Source: Agarilytica rhodophyticola (GTDB lineage Bacteria > Pseudomonadota > Gammaproteobacteria > Pseudomonadales > Cellvibrionaceae). Taken from it: a stretch of 64,000 nt of DNA. Numbering within the stretch: the stretch's first letter is position 1; every line of letters begins with the position of its first letter. Both the position numbers and the translations under genes were made by a program. Below the pieces are notes generated by a model. That model searched no databases. It was not told the origin of the DNA and saw nothing but the letters and a program-made list of their open reading frames with translations. Shown here one piece after another: positions 47,339-57,742 of this stretch. The stretch is from positions 4,308,501-4,372,500 of the forward strand of contig NZ_CP020038.1 in NCBI RefSeq assembly GCF_002157225.2. Direction: 5' to 3'.

Positions 47339-47858
47339 CTTTATTTCTCAAATACAAATTAAATGAGTTAAAATTTTATCAGATGATTTACACTACACTT
47401 TATAAAGAAAACAGACATTCTCCATATAGAGTATATCAAAAGCAAACATCATGATAATCGTTAAAACATTAATGTTTTTGATAGTCAAGAGTTCAAAAAA
47501 CTCATCATTTAGACCGGAGAAAACACTGGGGTTCTGATGTCAATATTGGAGAAGTAGTTAAACTCCAATATGGTTTACAGTAGATTATACCTTCACCCTA
47601 TGCAGACATTCATCTATTGGCTTTTCTCAAGCTAGCTCTTTTATTCACTATATATTACGATCGATCGGAACACACTAACGCGTCATGAGCTACTTTATAA
47701 TATGACTTTAATTTATTTAAATAGATTGTGGGCGTATAGCACTTTGTTCTATAGTTTTGAGAATTGAAATTAAGTAACACAAACCAAGTAAGTAAATGTT
47801 ACATCAAACCTAATCAAGGTTATAAAAACCCTAATAAATTTCCAATTCCCATATCAGG
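47339..47858. other. Intergenic region before the sulfatase operon end
   Basis: In this 520-bp region I see no ORF, operator copy or strong terminator. A weak AACC/GGTT hairpin (about 47796-47816) lies after the sulfatase stop. Confidence 0.45.
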
Positions 47859-49310
47859 TTAATCCTGTAAAGGAGGTTTTCTATATTTGTCCATTCGATC
47901 CAAATCCGATTTTTCAAACTGTCTTTTGAGCATCCAACGAGGCCGTTCTAATGTTAGTTCCCACTTGAATAACTTTTTAAACAGTTTTTTCACTTTATCG
48001 GGATATTGAGCAGCAAGATTCTCTTGTTCAGCAATATCTTTGGCTAAATTGTATAATTCTGCTGGTCGATCGGGAAAACGAATAAGTTTCCAGTCTTTAT
48101 CACGGATGGCTGCACGGTTTTCTTTTTTCCAAAATAATGTTTCATGAGGCCTACCGGAGTTAGAGCTAGAGATATATGGCAGTAAATCGACACCATCGAT
48201 ACCCGAAAGTTTCCCCTTCCCTTTGGCAGCAGCGTAAAATGTAGGCAATAAGTCAAGGGTGCTAATAGGATAGTTGTATTGTGTATTACTTTTAATTTTG
48301 GCTGGCCACTTCATTATAAATGGAACTCGAATGCCACCCTCCAAATGATTAGACTTAGTTCCACTCAGTGGATAATTATTTGACGCATTTTTATCGGTTG
48401 GGCCGCCATTATCATTGGTGAATACGACAATCGTATTACTTTCTAAGTTCAATTCTGTAAGCTTATCAATAATTCTACCGCTTGCCCGATCCAAAGCTAA
48501 AGTCATGGCAGCGACATTTTTACGCACTCCAGACAGACTGGGAAAACGCTTTAAGTCTTCTACTTTAGCTTCTATAGGTGTATGCACAGCATTAAAGGAT
48601 ACAAATAAAAAGAATGGCGTACTTTTATTATTTTTTATAAAATCGATCGCCTTATCTGCGAACACATCAGTTAAGTATCCATCATGTTCCTTAAAATTAC
48701 CTAGACCATCTTCTAATTTTTTATCAAAGAATGTTTGTAAACTACGCTCAGGGTCATTCTCTTCATATGCGAAATAGCTTCGATCACCACCACGAAAACC
48801 ATAGAAGCGATCAAAGCCTCTATTCATTGGGTGCAGTTCATCCGTGCCTCCTAGGTGCCACTTACCAATAAATCCCGTTTTATACCCTATCACTTTCATA
48901 TAATCCCCCATAGTGGATTCGGAAAGAGGCAAGCCCATCTGCGCCCCCCTTAACGCAGAGACCTCACTCATATAACCAGGGACATTATTTTCTTCATAAC
49001 CAAATCGCTGTTGATAACGTCCTGTCATCATTCCAGCTCTCGAAGGGCCGCAAGTAGGATCAGAAACATATGCTTGGTTAAACTTAATGCCTTGACTGGC
49101 AAGTTTATCTAAGTTCGGGGTTTGCATAACCTTACTACCTTGGAAGCCGAAATCAGCGTAGCCTGCATCATCAGAAAACAATACAACAATATTAGGCAAT
49201 TGAGAACTACCGGCAACACTAAACGAGCTCCCCAGTGCTATATATAGAAATGTGGTAAAACGAATAAGAGTGTTTATATTTTTAACGTAAAATTTATTAA
49301 ATAAAAACAT
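47859..49310 (-). CDS. Type I (FGly) sulfatase, secreted
   Basis: This S1-family sulfatase has 483 aa from ATG 49310 ([10 protein letters not shown]); the frame extends 23 codons further upstream, which would overlap the previous gene. A signal peptide ends near SFSVAG. The formylglycine motif is C87-G-P-S-R in [16 protein letters not shown]. The metal site DDAGYAD and the FTNDNGGP motif are intact. It is paralogous to the next sulfatase upstream. It is the third sulfatase of the GH16-sulfatase operon. Removal of sulfate from carrageenan oligosaccharides is inferred. The maturase gene is not in the window. Confidence 0.9.
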   Translation of the reverse strand: MFLFNKFYVKNINTLIRFTTFLYIALGSSFSVAGSSQLPNIVVLFSDDAGYADFGFQGSKVMQTPNLDKLASQGIKFNQAYVSDPTCGPSRAGMMTGRYQQRFGYEENNVPGYMSEVSALRGAQMGLPLSESTMGDYMKVIGYKTGFIGKWHLGGTDELHPMNRGFDRFYGFRGGDRSYFAYEENDPERSLQTFFDKKLEDGLGNFKEHDGYLTDVFADKAIDFIKNNKSTPFFLFVSFNAVHTPIEAKVEDLKRFPSLSGVRKNVAAMTLALDRASGRIIDKLTELNLESNTIVVFTNDNGGPTDKNASNNYPLSGTKSNHLEGGIRVPFIMKWPAKIKSNTQYNYPISTLDLLPTFYAAAKGKGKLSGIDGVDLLPYISSSNSGRPHETLFWKKENRAAIRDKDWKLIRFPDRPAELYNLAKDIAEQENLAAQYPDKVKKLFKKLFKWELTLERPRWMLKRQFEKSDLDRMDKYRKPPLQD

Positions 49311-49338
49311 AGCATTCACACTATTTAAGCAACAAACA

Positions 49339-50811
49339 TTATTTAATACGAAATGTTTCATCAAAACGAGGCATGCCATCCTTTCGCCAATCAGCTCCCT
49401 CCTCCGATTTGTGAAACCACAGCGGCTGTGCGTTGTTCCACGTCCATTTTTCCATTTCTAAGATCATGTCTTTTAAGCGCACTTTGTGTTTTCTACTTAA
49501 GTCGATGGTTTCACCGATATCCTCGTTAATATTGTACAGTTGCCAAGGCTTAGTGCCTGTCTTAACGGCTTTCCATTCATTGCGCCGAACAGCTGCATCG
49601 CTTAAACCTTTACGGTGTCTTAAAGTATAAATTAACTCATCTTTATGAGGATTCACCCCATTTATAAGATCCGACCAAATATCTTTTCCATCTAACTTTT
49701 TATCTTTTGATAGCTCCGCTCCGGCAAGACCTACTAATGTAGGATAGAGATCTAATGCTAACACCGGATGCTCAAAGCGCTGAGGTTTTTCAAGGTACTC
49801 AGGCCAGTGCATCAACATCGGTGTACGAAAACCGCCCTCATGTACACTACCCTTACCTTCTTTTAAGGGGGAGTTATCACCTCCCTCAGATAACTTACCG
49901 CCATTGTCACTGAGAAAAATAATCAGTGTATTATCGAGCTTTTTAACTGCTTTGAGTGTATTGATAATATCGCCAACACCGCGATCCACAGCATAAACCA
50001 TACCCGCATATGTTTTGCGTTTGGTATCTTCAATATCGGGAAATTGCCTCATATCTTCTTCTTTAGCTTGTAAAGGTACATGGGGTGCATTGTATGCAAG
50101 ATATAAGAAGAATGGATTATTTTTGTCTGCGGCTTTTTTTACAAATTTTACTGCTTCTCTAGAGAGAGCATCCGTTATATATTGAGTTTCACGAACCGGC
50201 TTTCCATTATACTCTAGTGGTAGAACATAGTGATCAATATTACGTATTCCTTGCTTTATCTGCTTGTTATAGGTTTTTTCAAATTCTGTAGGAAAATAGT
50301 TATGGCCACCACCTAAGAAGCCAAAAAATTCATCAAAACCCCGTTTATTAGGATGGTATTCAGACGCCTCTCCTAAATGCCACTTACCAATGGCACCGGT
50401 AAAATAGCCCGTTTTTTGTAGCGCTTTACTAATAAACTCTTCTGTTGTCGGGACGCCAACGAAAGAACCTCTTGTCGGGAGGTTAAATTGAGCACCCATT
50501 TTATGTGGGTAACGACCAGTCATAAGAGCGGCTCGACTGGGGCCGCAGAAAGGATGCGCGACATATGCTTGTGAAAATGACACTCCCCCTTCAGCCAATG
50601 CATCTAGATTAGGTGTTATTATATCTTTTGCGCCATTAAAACCTACATCTGCATAACCTAGATCATCCGCCAGAATAATAATGATATTGGGTCTAGGCGA
50701 GTTAATTTCGGCTACGTTGATATCATTTTTTTTTCTACTATCGGCCCAGCTTAACTGTGAACAAAAAAAAATTAAAAGTAACAACGAGATAGAAAAAAAA
50801 TTTTTTACCAT
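49339..50811 (-). CDS. Type I (FGly) sulfatase, secreted
   Basis: The protein has 490 aa from ATG 50811 ([13 protein letters not shown]); an alternative ATG lies at 50871, but it would put 20 hydrophilic residues before the signal peptide. The FGly motif is C89-G-P-S-R in [23 protein letters not shown] and [12 protein letters not shown] complete the metal site. It shares the DxGYAD - CGPSRA - TGRY - GKWHLG skeleton with its downstream paralogue and probably belongs to the same S1 subfamily (S1_19-like; not verifiable here). It is in an operon with the flanking genes. Confidence 0.9.
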   Translation of the reverse strand: MVKNFFSISLLLLIFFCSQLSWADSRKKNDINVAEINSPRPNIIIILADDLGYADVGFNGAKDIITPNLDALAEGGVSFSQAYVAHPFCGPSRAALMTGRYPHKMGAQFNLPTRGSFVGVPTTEEFISKALQKTGYFTGAIGKWHLGEASEYHPNKRGFDEFFGFLGGGHNYFPTEFEKTYNKQIKQGIRNIDHYVLPLEYNGKPVRETQYITDALSREAVKFVKKAADKNNPFFLYLAYNAPHVPLQAKEEDMRQFPDIEDTKRKTYAGMVYAVDRGVGDIINTLKAVKKLDNTLIIFLSDNGGKLSEGGDNSPLKEGKGSVHEGGFRTPMLMHWPEYLEKPQRFEHPVLALDLYPTLVGLAGAELSKDKKLDGKDIWSDLINGVNPHKDELIYTLRHRKGLSDAAVRRNEWKAVKTGTKPWQLYNINEDIGETIDLSRKHKVRLKDMILEMEKWTWNNAQPLWFHKSEEGADWRKDGMPRFDETFRIK

Positions 50812-50894
50812 AATTAGGAATTCTCGGTGTAAATAAGGCGTTGTTCTAAATAACTTAAATAAGATATCCATTAAAAATATTCAACTTGAAATTT

Positions 50895-52439
50895 TCAATT
50901 TTTATAAAGCTTGGCATGATGCTCAAACTTTTCTAATGATGGGTCGGCTACTCGCGCTAATTCTTGCCTGAGCAGCTCAATCATCTGATGACGACGATTT
51001 TGATATTTTTCATTATTGATCACGTTATCAATTTCGTAAGGATCTTTTTGTAAATCGTATAATTCATCTCTACTATCTCCAGGATTCCATACAAATTTCA
51101 TTTCTGGCGTGCGAATCGCTCGTATACCAAACCAACTACCATTGTACCATTCATAAGCATACATCGCGGTATCTGGCTTTCCTTGTTCTGCACTATCACC
51201 TCTTTTCATAAGAGGCACTAAAGAATGACCATCGATATCACCGTCGGCGGGAAGCGCCATCCATTGCGCAATTGTTGGAGCAATATCCAACATCGATACC
51301 TGACGTTTGATGACCTTCGGAGTGATATTAGGGTGACGAATAATGAGGGGCATGCGCATTAGCTCATCGTACGCATAAGGGCCCTTATCATATAAATTAT
51401 GCTCCCCCAACATACTGCCTTGATCACCAACCAATATGATACTGAGGTTATCATACAGCCCTACTTTTTTTGCTGTTTGTAAAATTTCTCCCACGGCATG
51501 ATCAATCATTGCAATTGCACCATAGTAGTAAGTCCGCGACTTGCGCCAATCGTCCTCAGTCATATGACTCACATCATGCCAGGGCCACCATGCCGTATCT
51601 TGTGACATGGGCTTGTTAACACGTTTAATAACATGATTGTTTGGTAGTTTTACTTTTTGAGGATCGAACATGCTGGCATAAGGCTCCGGCACCCGATAAG
51701 GAGGATGAGGCTGCTCAAAGCTAATAACCCCAAAAAAAGATCGTTTATCCGTGGCAGCTCGACGCAGCATTTTTTTTCCTTCTTCCACCGTATGCGCCGT
51801 ATGAGTATCATCATATGTTCCTGCTAGGGTTTCATAATACTCATGCTTTTCACCCAGGTTATCACGCTTACCTTGTTTGTAAGAATTAATCTTGCCTACC
51901 TTTTCATAGGGAGTCCACTGTCGTTGGTGTCGCTTGCCTATATGCTCTGGTTTCCCCCATGTTAACTCTGCACCACGCAGCGCAGTACCTTGGGGGCCAA
52001 GGTGCCACTTACCAATATAGCCGACTAAATATCCTTTATCCGATGCTCTCTTTATCAAACCACCTTCAGATAAATCCAATTCATCAACTTTAGAATGGTA
52101 AAGCCCTACATTATCATCCATTCCTGTTTTATGACCCCATCTTCCAGTAAACATAGCCGCTCGAGAAGGCGAACACAAACCAGTGGTTGTCATAGCGTTA
52201 TCAAAGCGCACGCCTTGAGAGGCTAAGCTATCAATATTAGGCGTATGAACAGGCCCACCACGATAAGAAAATGTATCAAAGCGCATATCGTCAAACATCA
52301 AAATAAGAACATTTGACTTACTTATTTCCTTCGTTTGTGACTTCCTGTCTTGTGACAAGCTTGAAGCATGGCTAATCGTAAGTTGTAATGACAGAACTAC
52401 AATTAGCATCATACTATATAGTCTATTTTTTATTTTCAT
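50895..52439 (-). CDS. Type I (FGly) sulfatase, distinct subfamily
   Basis: The 514-aa protein has a signal peptide (residues 1-25, ending SHA). The FGly motif is C89-S-P-S-R in TTGLCSPSRAAMFTGRW. The DDMRFDT, GKWHLGP and LVGDQGSMLGEHNLYDKG motifs indicate an arylsulfatase of a different S1 subfamily from the other two (the GEHxLYDKG type). It directly follows the GH16 gene. Three sulfatases of two types suggest a polymer sulfated at two positions, such as kappa/iota-carrageenan or furcellaran. Confidence 0.9.
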   Translation of the reverse strand: MKIKNRLYSMMLIVVLSLQLTISHASSLSQDRKSQTKEISKSNVLILMFDDMRFDTFSYRGGPVHTPNIDSLASQGVRFDNAMTTTGLCSPSRAAMFTGRWGHKTGMDDNVGLYHSKVDELDLSEGGLIKRASDKGYLVGYIGKWHLGPQGTALRGAELTWGKPEHIGKRHQRQWTPYEKVGKINSYKQGKRDNLGEKHEYYETLAGTYDDTHTAHTVEEGKKMLRRAATDKRSFFGVISFEQPHPPYRVPEPYASMFDPQKVKLPNNHVIKRVNKPMSQDTAWWPWHDVSHMTEDDWRKSRTYYYGAIAMIDHAVGEILQTAKKVGLYDNLSIILVGDQGSMLGEHNLYDKGPYAYDELMRMPLIIRHPNITPKVIKRQVSMLDIAPTIAQWMALPADGDIDGHSLVPLMKRGDSAEQGKPDTAMYAYEWYNGSWFGIRAIRTPEMKFVWNPGDSRDELYDLQKDPYEIDNVINNEKYQNRRHQMIELLRQELARVADPSLEKFEHHAKLYKN

Positions 52440-52498
52440 TTTAGACTTCTATTTAAATAAGGTAAAAGAACGAGTCATTGCGGCAAGCTATTTCATAA

Positions 52499-53968
52499 CT
52501 AAGGTAATTTTTCGATAGCTATATCGTCTATATATATAGCACCCTGAATTTTTTTACTGCTTAGATGCGTAGCCTTAATGGTTAACCTATCTAGTTCACT
52601 AGAACGCTCTTTCTTACTAAAAATTTTCTCAACTTTATGCCACTTACCCTTTGCAATACGAGATAGTTTAATTGAATTCAATTGCATTGATGGCTGCTCA
52701 AGAGAAAAATTAATTTCCTCTAAAGTACTATCAGAATCTATCCAGATATAGGCAGAGAAAATATAATCGCCCTCAGACAGGTCGATGGCATTAGGAGGCG
52801 TCTGTGCTACTTTCTTATTTTTTATAGAATTTTCTGTCAATGCTATTTTGAGGCTTTTTTGACCTTTGTGTTTTTTCTCACTTACGATATTAACCTTGCT
52901 ACGAACGCTATCATCTATACGCCAAAATTTTTGATACTCATTTACCTTTGAGCTTTCTGGTACTAATTTTAACGGCCTTGGATTCTCTTCAAACAAAATT
53001 GGCCCCTCAAAGCCATAGAATGCCTTAGGTAAAAGGTTCGTCTCGGGTTTTTGCCAAACACGAACATAATCAACGTCAAAATAAGCAGGTAACTGCTGTT
53101 CGTTTGGGTAACCTAACCAAGCAAAGATTTCAGAGTCCAACCATATTTCCATGGGATTCAATAAAACCCAATCTTCACCGACTTCTTTACTCGTCACGCT
53201 ATAGACCAATTCACCATCAATAAATAGCTTTAAGTAGTCTTCTCCCCATTCTGCACCATAGATATGAAACGCATCAGCGACATCAAATGGCAATTTCCTC
53301 TTGTGACCAAAAACTCGGGTCGGACGTACCGCGGGCGGACTCCAATCGTGAACAGTGGCTTTAAATGTATCGGCTTTGATATCACCATCAAGTGTCGGGT
53401 CTCCTATTTGTTCATAGACATCAAGTTCAGATTGATATCCAATCGCCCAAAATGCACTGGTCATAGACGCGTTTGCTGCTCTAGAACGCACCTCCATATA
53501 ACCGTTGAGAAACCTTTTTCGACTCACGATAGCTGCTGTAGTTACTGGTACAGGCTTACCATCAACTTCACCATACTTACTCTTCACTTTACCATCGGCA
53601 TATGATTCATCAGCAAACTCAAAGTCTGGTTCCCACTGGCTTCGCAACCTCAGAATGCCATCTTTCAAAAGAACATTATGAGGTGCAAACTGTGAGGGTG
53701 CGCGGCCTTTCCAAATATAATATTGGCTATCAAGCCCCTGCACAAACCACTTATCCAAATCGATCTGTGTTCCATTAAATTCATCACTAATTAACGTATT
53801 AAGAATCCAATTACCTGTGTTTTGTTGATCCGAAAACGGTAGGAATTTTGGTGCAGAAGTATCACTCGTGTGATCAGTCTGGTGCTCATTATCAACAGTG
53901 GACTGACATGCGAGCAGAGGCAGAACTAATGTCAGCATCCAATATTTCTTAATAAACCTTATCTGCAT
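52499..53968 (-). CDS. GH16 lipoprotein, probable kappa-carrageenase or furcellaranase, with C-terminal jelly-roll domain
   Basis: The protein has 489 aa. I start at ATG 53968 because a signal with lipobox LLAC follows and AAGG precedes it; the frame extends 23 codons further. The GH16 active site is E181-D183-E186 (SELDVYEQIG) in a strand preceded by TSAFWAIGYQ. FDVDYVRVWQKP ends the catalytic domain. Residues about 330-489 form a carbohydrate-binding jelly roll (KGQKSLKIAL, YIFSAYIWIDSD, IYIDDIAIEKLP). It heads the sulfatase operon under operator copy 5. Agarase or porphyranase activity is possible, but the anhydro-D-galactose genes favour carrageenan. Confidence 0.82.
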   Translation of the reverse strand: MQIRFIKKYWMLTLVLPLLACQSTVDNEHQTDHTSDTSAPKFLPFSDQQNTGNWILNTLISDEFNGTQIDLDKWFVQGLDSQYYIWKGRAPSQFAPHNVLLKDGILRLRSQWEPDFEFADESYADGKVKSKYGEVDGKPVPVTTAAIVSRKRFLNGYMEVRSRAANASMTSAFWAIGYQSELDVYEQIGDPTLDGDIKADTFKATVHDWSPPAVRPTRVFGHKRKLPFDVADAFHIYGAEWGEDYLKLFIDGELVYSVTSKEVGEDWVLLNPMEIWLDSEIFAWLGYPNEQQLPAYFDVDYVRVWQKPETNLLPKAFYGFEGPILFEENPRPLKLVPESSKVNEYQKFWRIDDSVRSKVNIVSEKKHKGQKSLKIALTENSIKNKKVAQTPPNAIDLSEGDYIFSAYIWIDSDSTLEEINFSLEQPSMQLNSIKLSRIAKGKWHKVEKIFSKKERSSELDRLTIKATHLSSKKIQGAIYIDDIAIEKLP

Positions 53969-54117
53969 AGATAGAAGCCTTGTATTCGTTATTATTGTAG
54001 TCCGACAATCACATAGCCTTAAGCAGCTATACCACAAAGCCCTTTGAGCAAGCTCAGGCTTAGAAAGGCCAACAGGAATGGCGCTAGCCTCTTATGAATT
54101 GTCTTTTTTGAGCATTT

Positions 54118-54132
54118 AAACATATGATGTTT
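54118..54132 (-). promoter_or_regulatory. Locus-wide operator, copy 5 (GH16-sulfatase operon)
   Basis: The 15-mer AAACATCATATGTTT is in sense orientation for the GH16 gene, 149 bp upstream of its ATG. It also lies 121 bp upstream of the divergent cytochrome gene. A degenerate copy (AATATGATGTTTGAA) follows at about 54209-54223. Confidence 0.85.
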
Positions 54133-54253
54133 GCTAAGGCAATATGTTAGAATAGACGTTCATTGAAGCTTATTTAGCGAATATATCGTTTTTGATATAT
54201 ATGTCCTATGAATATGATGTTTGAATTGCGCTTTGACCGCGTAAAATTATTTT

Positions 54254-56506
54254 ATGTTAAATACCTCAAAACCAACACCAAGAATTAACGTTCTTTGGAT
54301 AGATGGCATTAAAAAAAGTAGCCTTCACAAGATATGGACACTGTGCTCACGTGTCACATGTTATTTTCTTATCGTCTTACTAACGCTCCTAAACTCTCGC
54401 CTAAGCTTTTCATTAGGTACTGAAAAGTTTAATAAACAGTCCGAAAACTGTGGCGCCTGTCATGGAGATATTATAAAAAAATGGCGGATATCCCATCATG
54501 CCTACTCGATACAAAAAGCTAACCTATCGACGGTACTGGCTGACTTTAACAATGTAAAAGCTCAGCATTACGGACAGGAAGCTTATTTTACGCGTAAACA
54601 CGATCAATTCTTTGCACATGTATCCTACAAAAAAAATAACAAAATAACGCAAAAGAAAACTTATCCTATTTTATATACTTTTGGTTTCAAGCCATTGCAA
54701 CAATATCTAGTAGAAACAAAAGGAGGGAGACTACAAGTGCTCCCTTTCGCTTGGGATAGCCGCACAGAAGAACTAGGAGGTCAAAAATGGATGCATTTAT
54801 ACCCAGATGAAGAAATTGCTCCTAATGATCGCTTTCATTGGTTACAACCACTACAAAATTGGAATGGTATGTGTGCAGATTGCCACTCCGATGGGTTTAA
54901 AAGGAATTACAATTTAGATAGCAAAGAATTTATGAGTCAATATGATGAGTTGAATGTAGGTTGCACATCATGTCATGATAATCTAAACAATAATCACTCT
55001 AGAAAAGTCACTAAAGATAAAACTTCTTATAAAGGAGATTGGATACGCAGTAAAAACTCCGATACTGCACGATGGCAAGGTACACCACGAAAAAATAACA
55101 TGGACATGTGTTATAGTTGCCATGCATTGCGTACACCGATTACTGATGGCTTTTCCTCAGAAAAATCCTTCTTAGATCAATTTTCTCCTAGTTTCCCCTC
55201 TCCCCCTCTTTACTACGCTGATGGACAAATACGCGAAGAAGTCTACGTCTTCGGATCCTTTCTCCAAAGCAAAATGCATCGGGCAGGTGTCACCTGTCTC
55301 GATTGTCACGATGCTCATACTTACGAAATCAAGAAAGAAGGAAATGCACTTTGTTTGCAATGCCATAGTGCAAGCACTTTTGATACAAACAATCACCATA
55401 AACATAAACAAAATAGCGATGGTGCACAATGTGTTAATTGTCATATGCCAAGTAAAATATATATGAATGTTGACCAGAGGCGAGACCATAGCTTTAGAAT
55501 ACCTGAACCAATGCTTAGTAAAGAGTTTGGTGTGCCCAATGCATGCCAAAGCTGCCATAAAGCTCAAGGTGAAGACTGGATATTAGAGAAAAGTCGCCAA
55601 CTCTTCCCCAATAAGGAAAGGCTAAATACTAATGTATTAACATTTATTGCCACTATGGGTGGCTTTAGTCATGATTTGGAAAAGCTTTTAACAGTCGCCC
55701 GATCGAACGAGTTAGTTCCCATAAAACGAGCAGCGCTAATCGAGCGCATTCCCTCTTTAACACTCACCCTTGAAGGAAAAAAGCTTTCAGCATTTTTATC
55801 TTCAAGTAATGCCTTTATCCGTCTTGCAGCCGTAAGAGCATCTTCAGTTTTGCATCCAAGTGATAAACGTCATTATTTGGCTCCACTTTTAACTGACAAA
55901 TTTCGATCTATTCGTGTTGCCACTGCAGAACAACTATTAGATGTTTTGCTCCCAGCGGATCAACTAATAGCATTTGAAAATGCATTTGTTGAACTCTCTG
56001 AAGCGGCTCAACAAAGCCACTGGCGAGGTGAAGGCCTGATGAATGACGGACTTCGCTACGCGCGCATGCAAGAAATAGATAAAGCGATCAACTCTTATTC
56101 AAATGCTATTGAAATTGACCCATACTTCGAACCACCCTACGTTAATCTTTCCGACCTATACCGCAGTATCGGTCAACCGGAAAAATCCGAAGAAATATAT
56201 AAAAAAGGTCTCTCCAATTTACCTACATCGGCCTTATTAAATTACAGTTTCGGTTTATATTGGATTAGAAGAAAACAACTTGAAAAAGCTATCGTTCGAC
56301 TTAAAACAGCAGTCGATCTAGCCCCTCAGAATTCTCAATTTGCTTATATGTACTATCTTTCATTATTCACCGCAGGCAATAAGTCCTACGCATTTTGTGA
56401 TTTGAATAAAAACCTTAAAAATTATGGTGACGATCAAAACCTTGTGGAATTATTAAGAAGTTTTAGCACATCATATAAGAGCAGTTTAAAAGAATGCAAT
56501 AACTAA
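54254..56506 (+). CDS. Octaheme c-type cytochrome with HEAT and TPR domains
   Basis: This is an exported 750-aa protein with an N-terminal anchor or signal (about residues 35-55). Eight CxxCH haem motifs are visible: CGACH, CADCH, CTSCH, CYSCH, CLDCH, CLQCH, CVNCH and CQSCH. The first is in the cytochrome c554-like setting (W-x-x-S-x-H-A). A HEAT-like helical stretch (about 490-590) and three TPR repeats (LRYARMQEIDKAINSYSNAIEIDP and following) complete it. It is divergent from GH16 across operator copy 5 and followed by a W/D-repeat protein. Periplasmic electron transfer is inferred; partners are unknown. Confidence 0.85.
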   Translation: MLNTSKPTPRINVLWIDGIKKSSLHKIWTLCSRVTCYFLIVLLTLLNSRLSFSLGTEKFNKQSENCGACHGDIIKKWRISHHAYSIQKANLSTVLADFNNVKAQHYGQEAYFTRKHDQFFAHVSYKKNNKITQKKTYPILYTFGFKPLQQYLVETKGGRLQVLPFAWDSRTEELGGQKWMHLYPDEEIAPNDRFHWLQPLQNWNGMCADCHSDGFKRNYNLDSKEFMSQYDELNVGCTSCHDNLNNNHSRKVTKDKTSYKGDWIRSKNSDTARWQGTPRKNNMDMCYSCHALRTPITDGFSSEKSFLDQFSPSFPSPPLYYADGQIREEVYVFGSFLQSKMHRAGVTCLDCHDAHTYEIKKEGNALCLQCHSASTFDTNNHHKHKQNSDGAQCVNCHMPSKIYMNVDQRRDHSFRIPEPMLSKEFGVPNACQSCHKAQGEDWILEKSRQLFPNKERLNTNVLTFIATMGGFSHDLEKLLTVARSNELVPIKRAALIERIPSLTLTLEGKKLSAFLSSSNAFIRLAAVRASSVLHPSDKRHYLAPLLTDKFRSIRVATAEQLLDVLLPADQLIAFENAFVELSEAAQQSHWRGEGLMNDGLRYARMQEIDKAINSYSNAIEIDPYFEPPYVNLSDLYRSIGQPEKSEEIYKKGLSNLPTSALLNYSFGLYWIRRKQLEKAIVRLKTAVDLAPQNSQFAYMYYLSLFTAGNKSYAFCDLNKNLKNYGDDQNLVELLRSFSTSYKSSLKECNN

Positions 56507-56599
56507 TAGATTATATCCGACCGTAAAGATAATTTACTACTGGCGAGTAAATAAAGACTGTAAAAAGACGTTAAAAACAAGATGACATAGAGGGTGTTT

Positions 56600-57742
56600 A
56601 TGAAAATCAATAACAAATTTATCTATTCTTCAATTTTTTCGTTTGGCTTAATATTTGGTAGCTTGGTAAATCATATCTATAGTAAAGAATGGAACCAAAA
56701 CATCCCATCGCTTTCAATGAGTACAAACAGTGAAGTATGTGATGTGGCCGAAATGTCACATACCATAGATACCGAGCCTAAGAATCTTTTTTCAGAAAAA
56801 ATTAGACAGCCTCTTTCTAATGGTACGACCGATGATTTTTCACATAAAAGTATCGCAGATATTAATTATGAAGAAGCATTAAACAATGCCATGACACTTA
56901 CATCAGAATACGAACGTTCGAATACTATTGGTAAACTATTAGCAGATTGGGCTTCATTGGATCTCGATGAAGCATTTGAATGGTTGTCGAATCAAAAATA
57001 TACAGATGAACTTGATCCGTACTTTTACCATCTTATTGCAATATATATCGACAAAGACTTCGACTTGGCCGGAGATCTTATAACAATGCTACCAGGTGGA
57101 CATAGTAAACGTAGCTTGGCCGACGAATACACATATAAACTTGCTCAAAGCGATCCTTACCTAGCGATAAATTGGTCGGAAAATATTTACGAAAATGATA
57201 TTCGTCAAAATGTTAAACGTCAATTGCTATATAGCTGGGTGGATTCGGATCCTAGCGAAGTGCTAAATTATGTCTTGTCAGATTCAACTATCTCAAACGA
57301 GGTACGAGAACAAGTAGTAAAAACGGCTGCGGCAAGACTTAGTGAAGAGGATCATCACACAGTCATTTCCTCTATCGCACAATATCCACAAGAGATTCGC
57401 CCTCAAATTGCTTATGGCCTTATCGAACAATGGATAGGAAAAGACGCAAATGCAGCGCTACATTGGATAGAATCCCTCGAGCGAAGCCCGACTAAAGACC
57501 AAGCTATCCAAAGTTATATCAGCTATGGCAACAGCACATCAAATAGAACCGCCACGTTCGCACTCGCCGAAAGTATAGAAAAAGAATCTTCTCGTATAGC
57601 TCTGATGTCTCAAGTGTTTGAGCAATGGTATTTTGATGATCCTAATAATGCTGAAAAAGCACTAAGCGACAGTACAAGTTTGAATGAAGAACAGAAAACT
57701 TTGTTATTGGGCAAGGCTAGAATAAACAGTAATTTTCTTTAA
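56600..57742 (+). CDS. Exported helical-repeat protein of unknown function
   Basis: The 380-aa protein starts at ATG 56600 after GAGGGTGTTT; a GTG two codons earlier is also open. A signal peptide or anchor (IYSSIFSFGLIFGSLVNHI) is followed by about seven degenerate repeats of W-x(n)-D-x(3)-A-x(2)-W (LADWASLDLDEAFEWL, LYSWVDSDPSEVLNYV, IEQWIGKDANAALHWIESL, FEQWYFDDPNNAEKAL). The repeats predict a solenoid. I do not know the function. It lies 93 bp after the octaheme cytochrome and is likely cotranscribed. Confidence 0.62.
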   Translation: MKINNKFIYSSIFSFGLIFGSLVNHIYSKEWNQNIPSLSMSTNSEVCDVAEMSHTIDTEPKNLFSEKIRQPLSNGTTDDFSHKSIADINYEEALNNAMTLTSEYERSNTIGKLLADWASLDLDEAFEWLSNQKYTDELDPYFYHLIAIYIDKDFDLAGDLITMLPGGHSKRSLADEYTYKLAQSDPYLAINWSENIYENDIRQNVKRQLLYSWVDSDPSEVLNYVLSDSTISNEVREQVVKTAAARLSEEDHHTVISSIAQYPQEIRPQIAYGLIEQWIGKDANAALHWIESLERSPTKDQAIQSYISYGNSTSNRTATFALAESIEKESSRIALMSQVFEQWYFDDPNNAEKALSDSTSLNEEQKTLLLGKARINSNFL

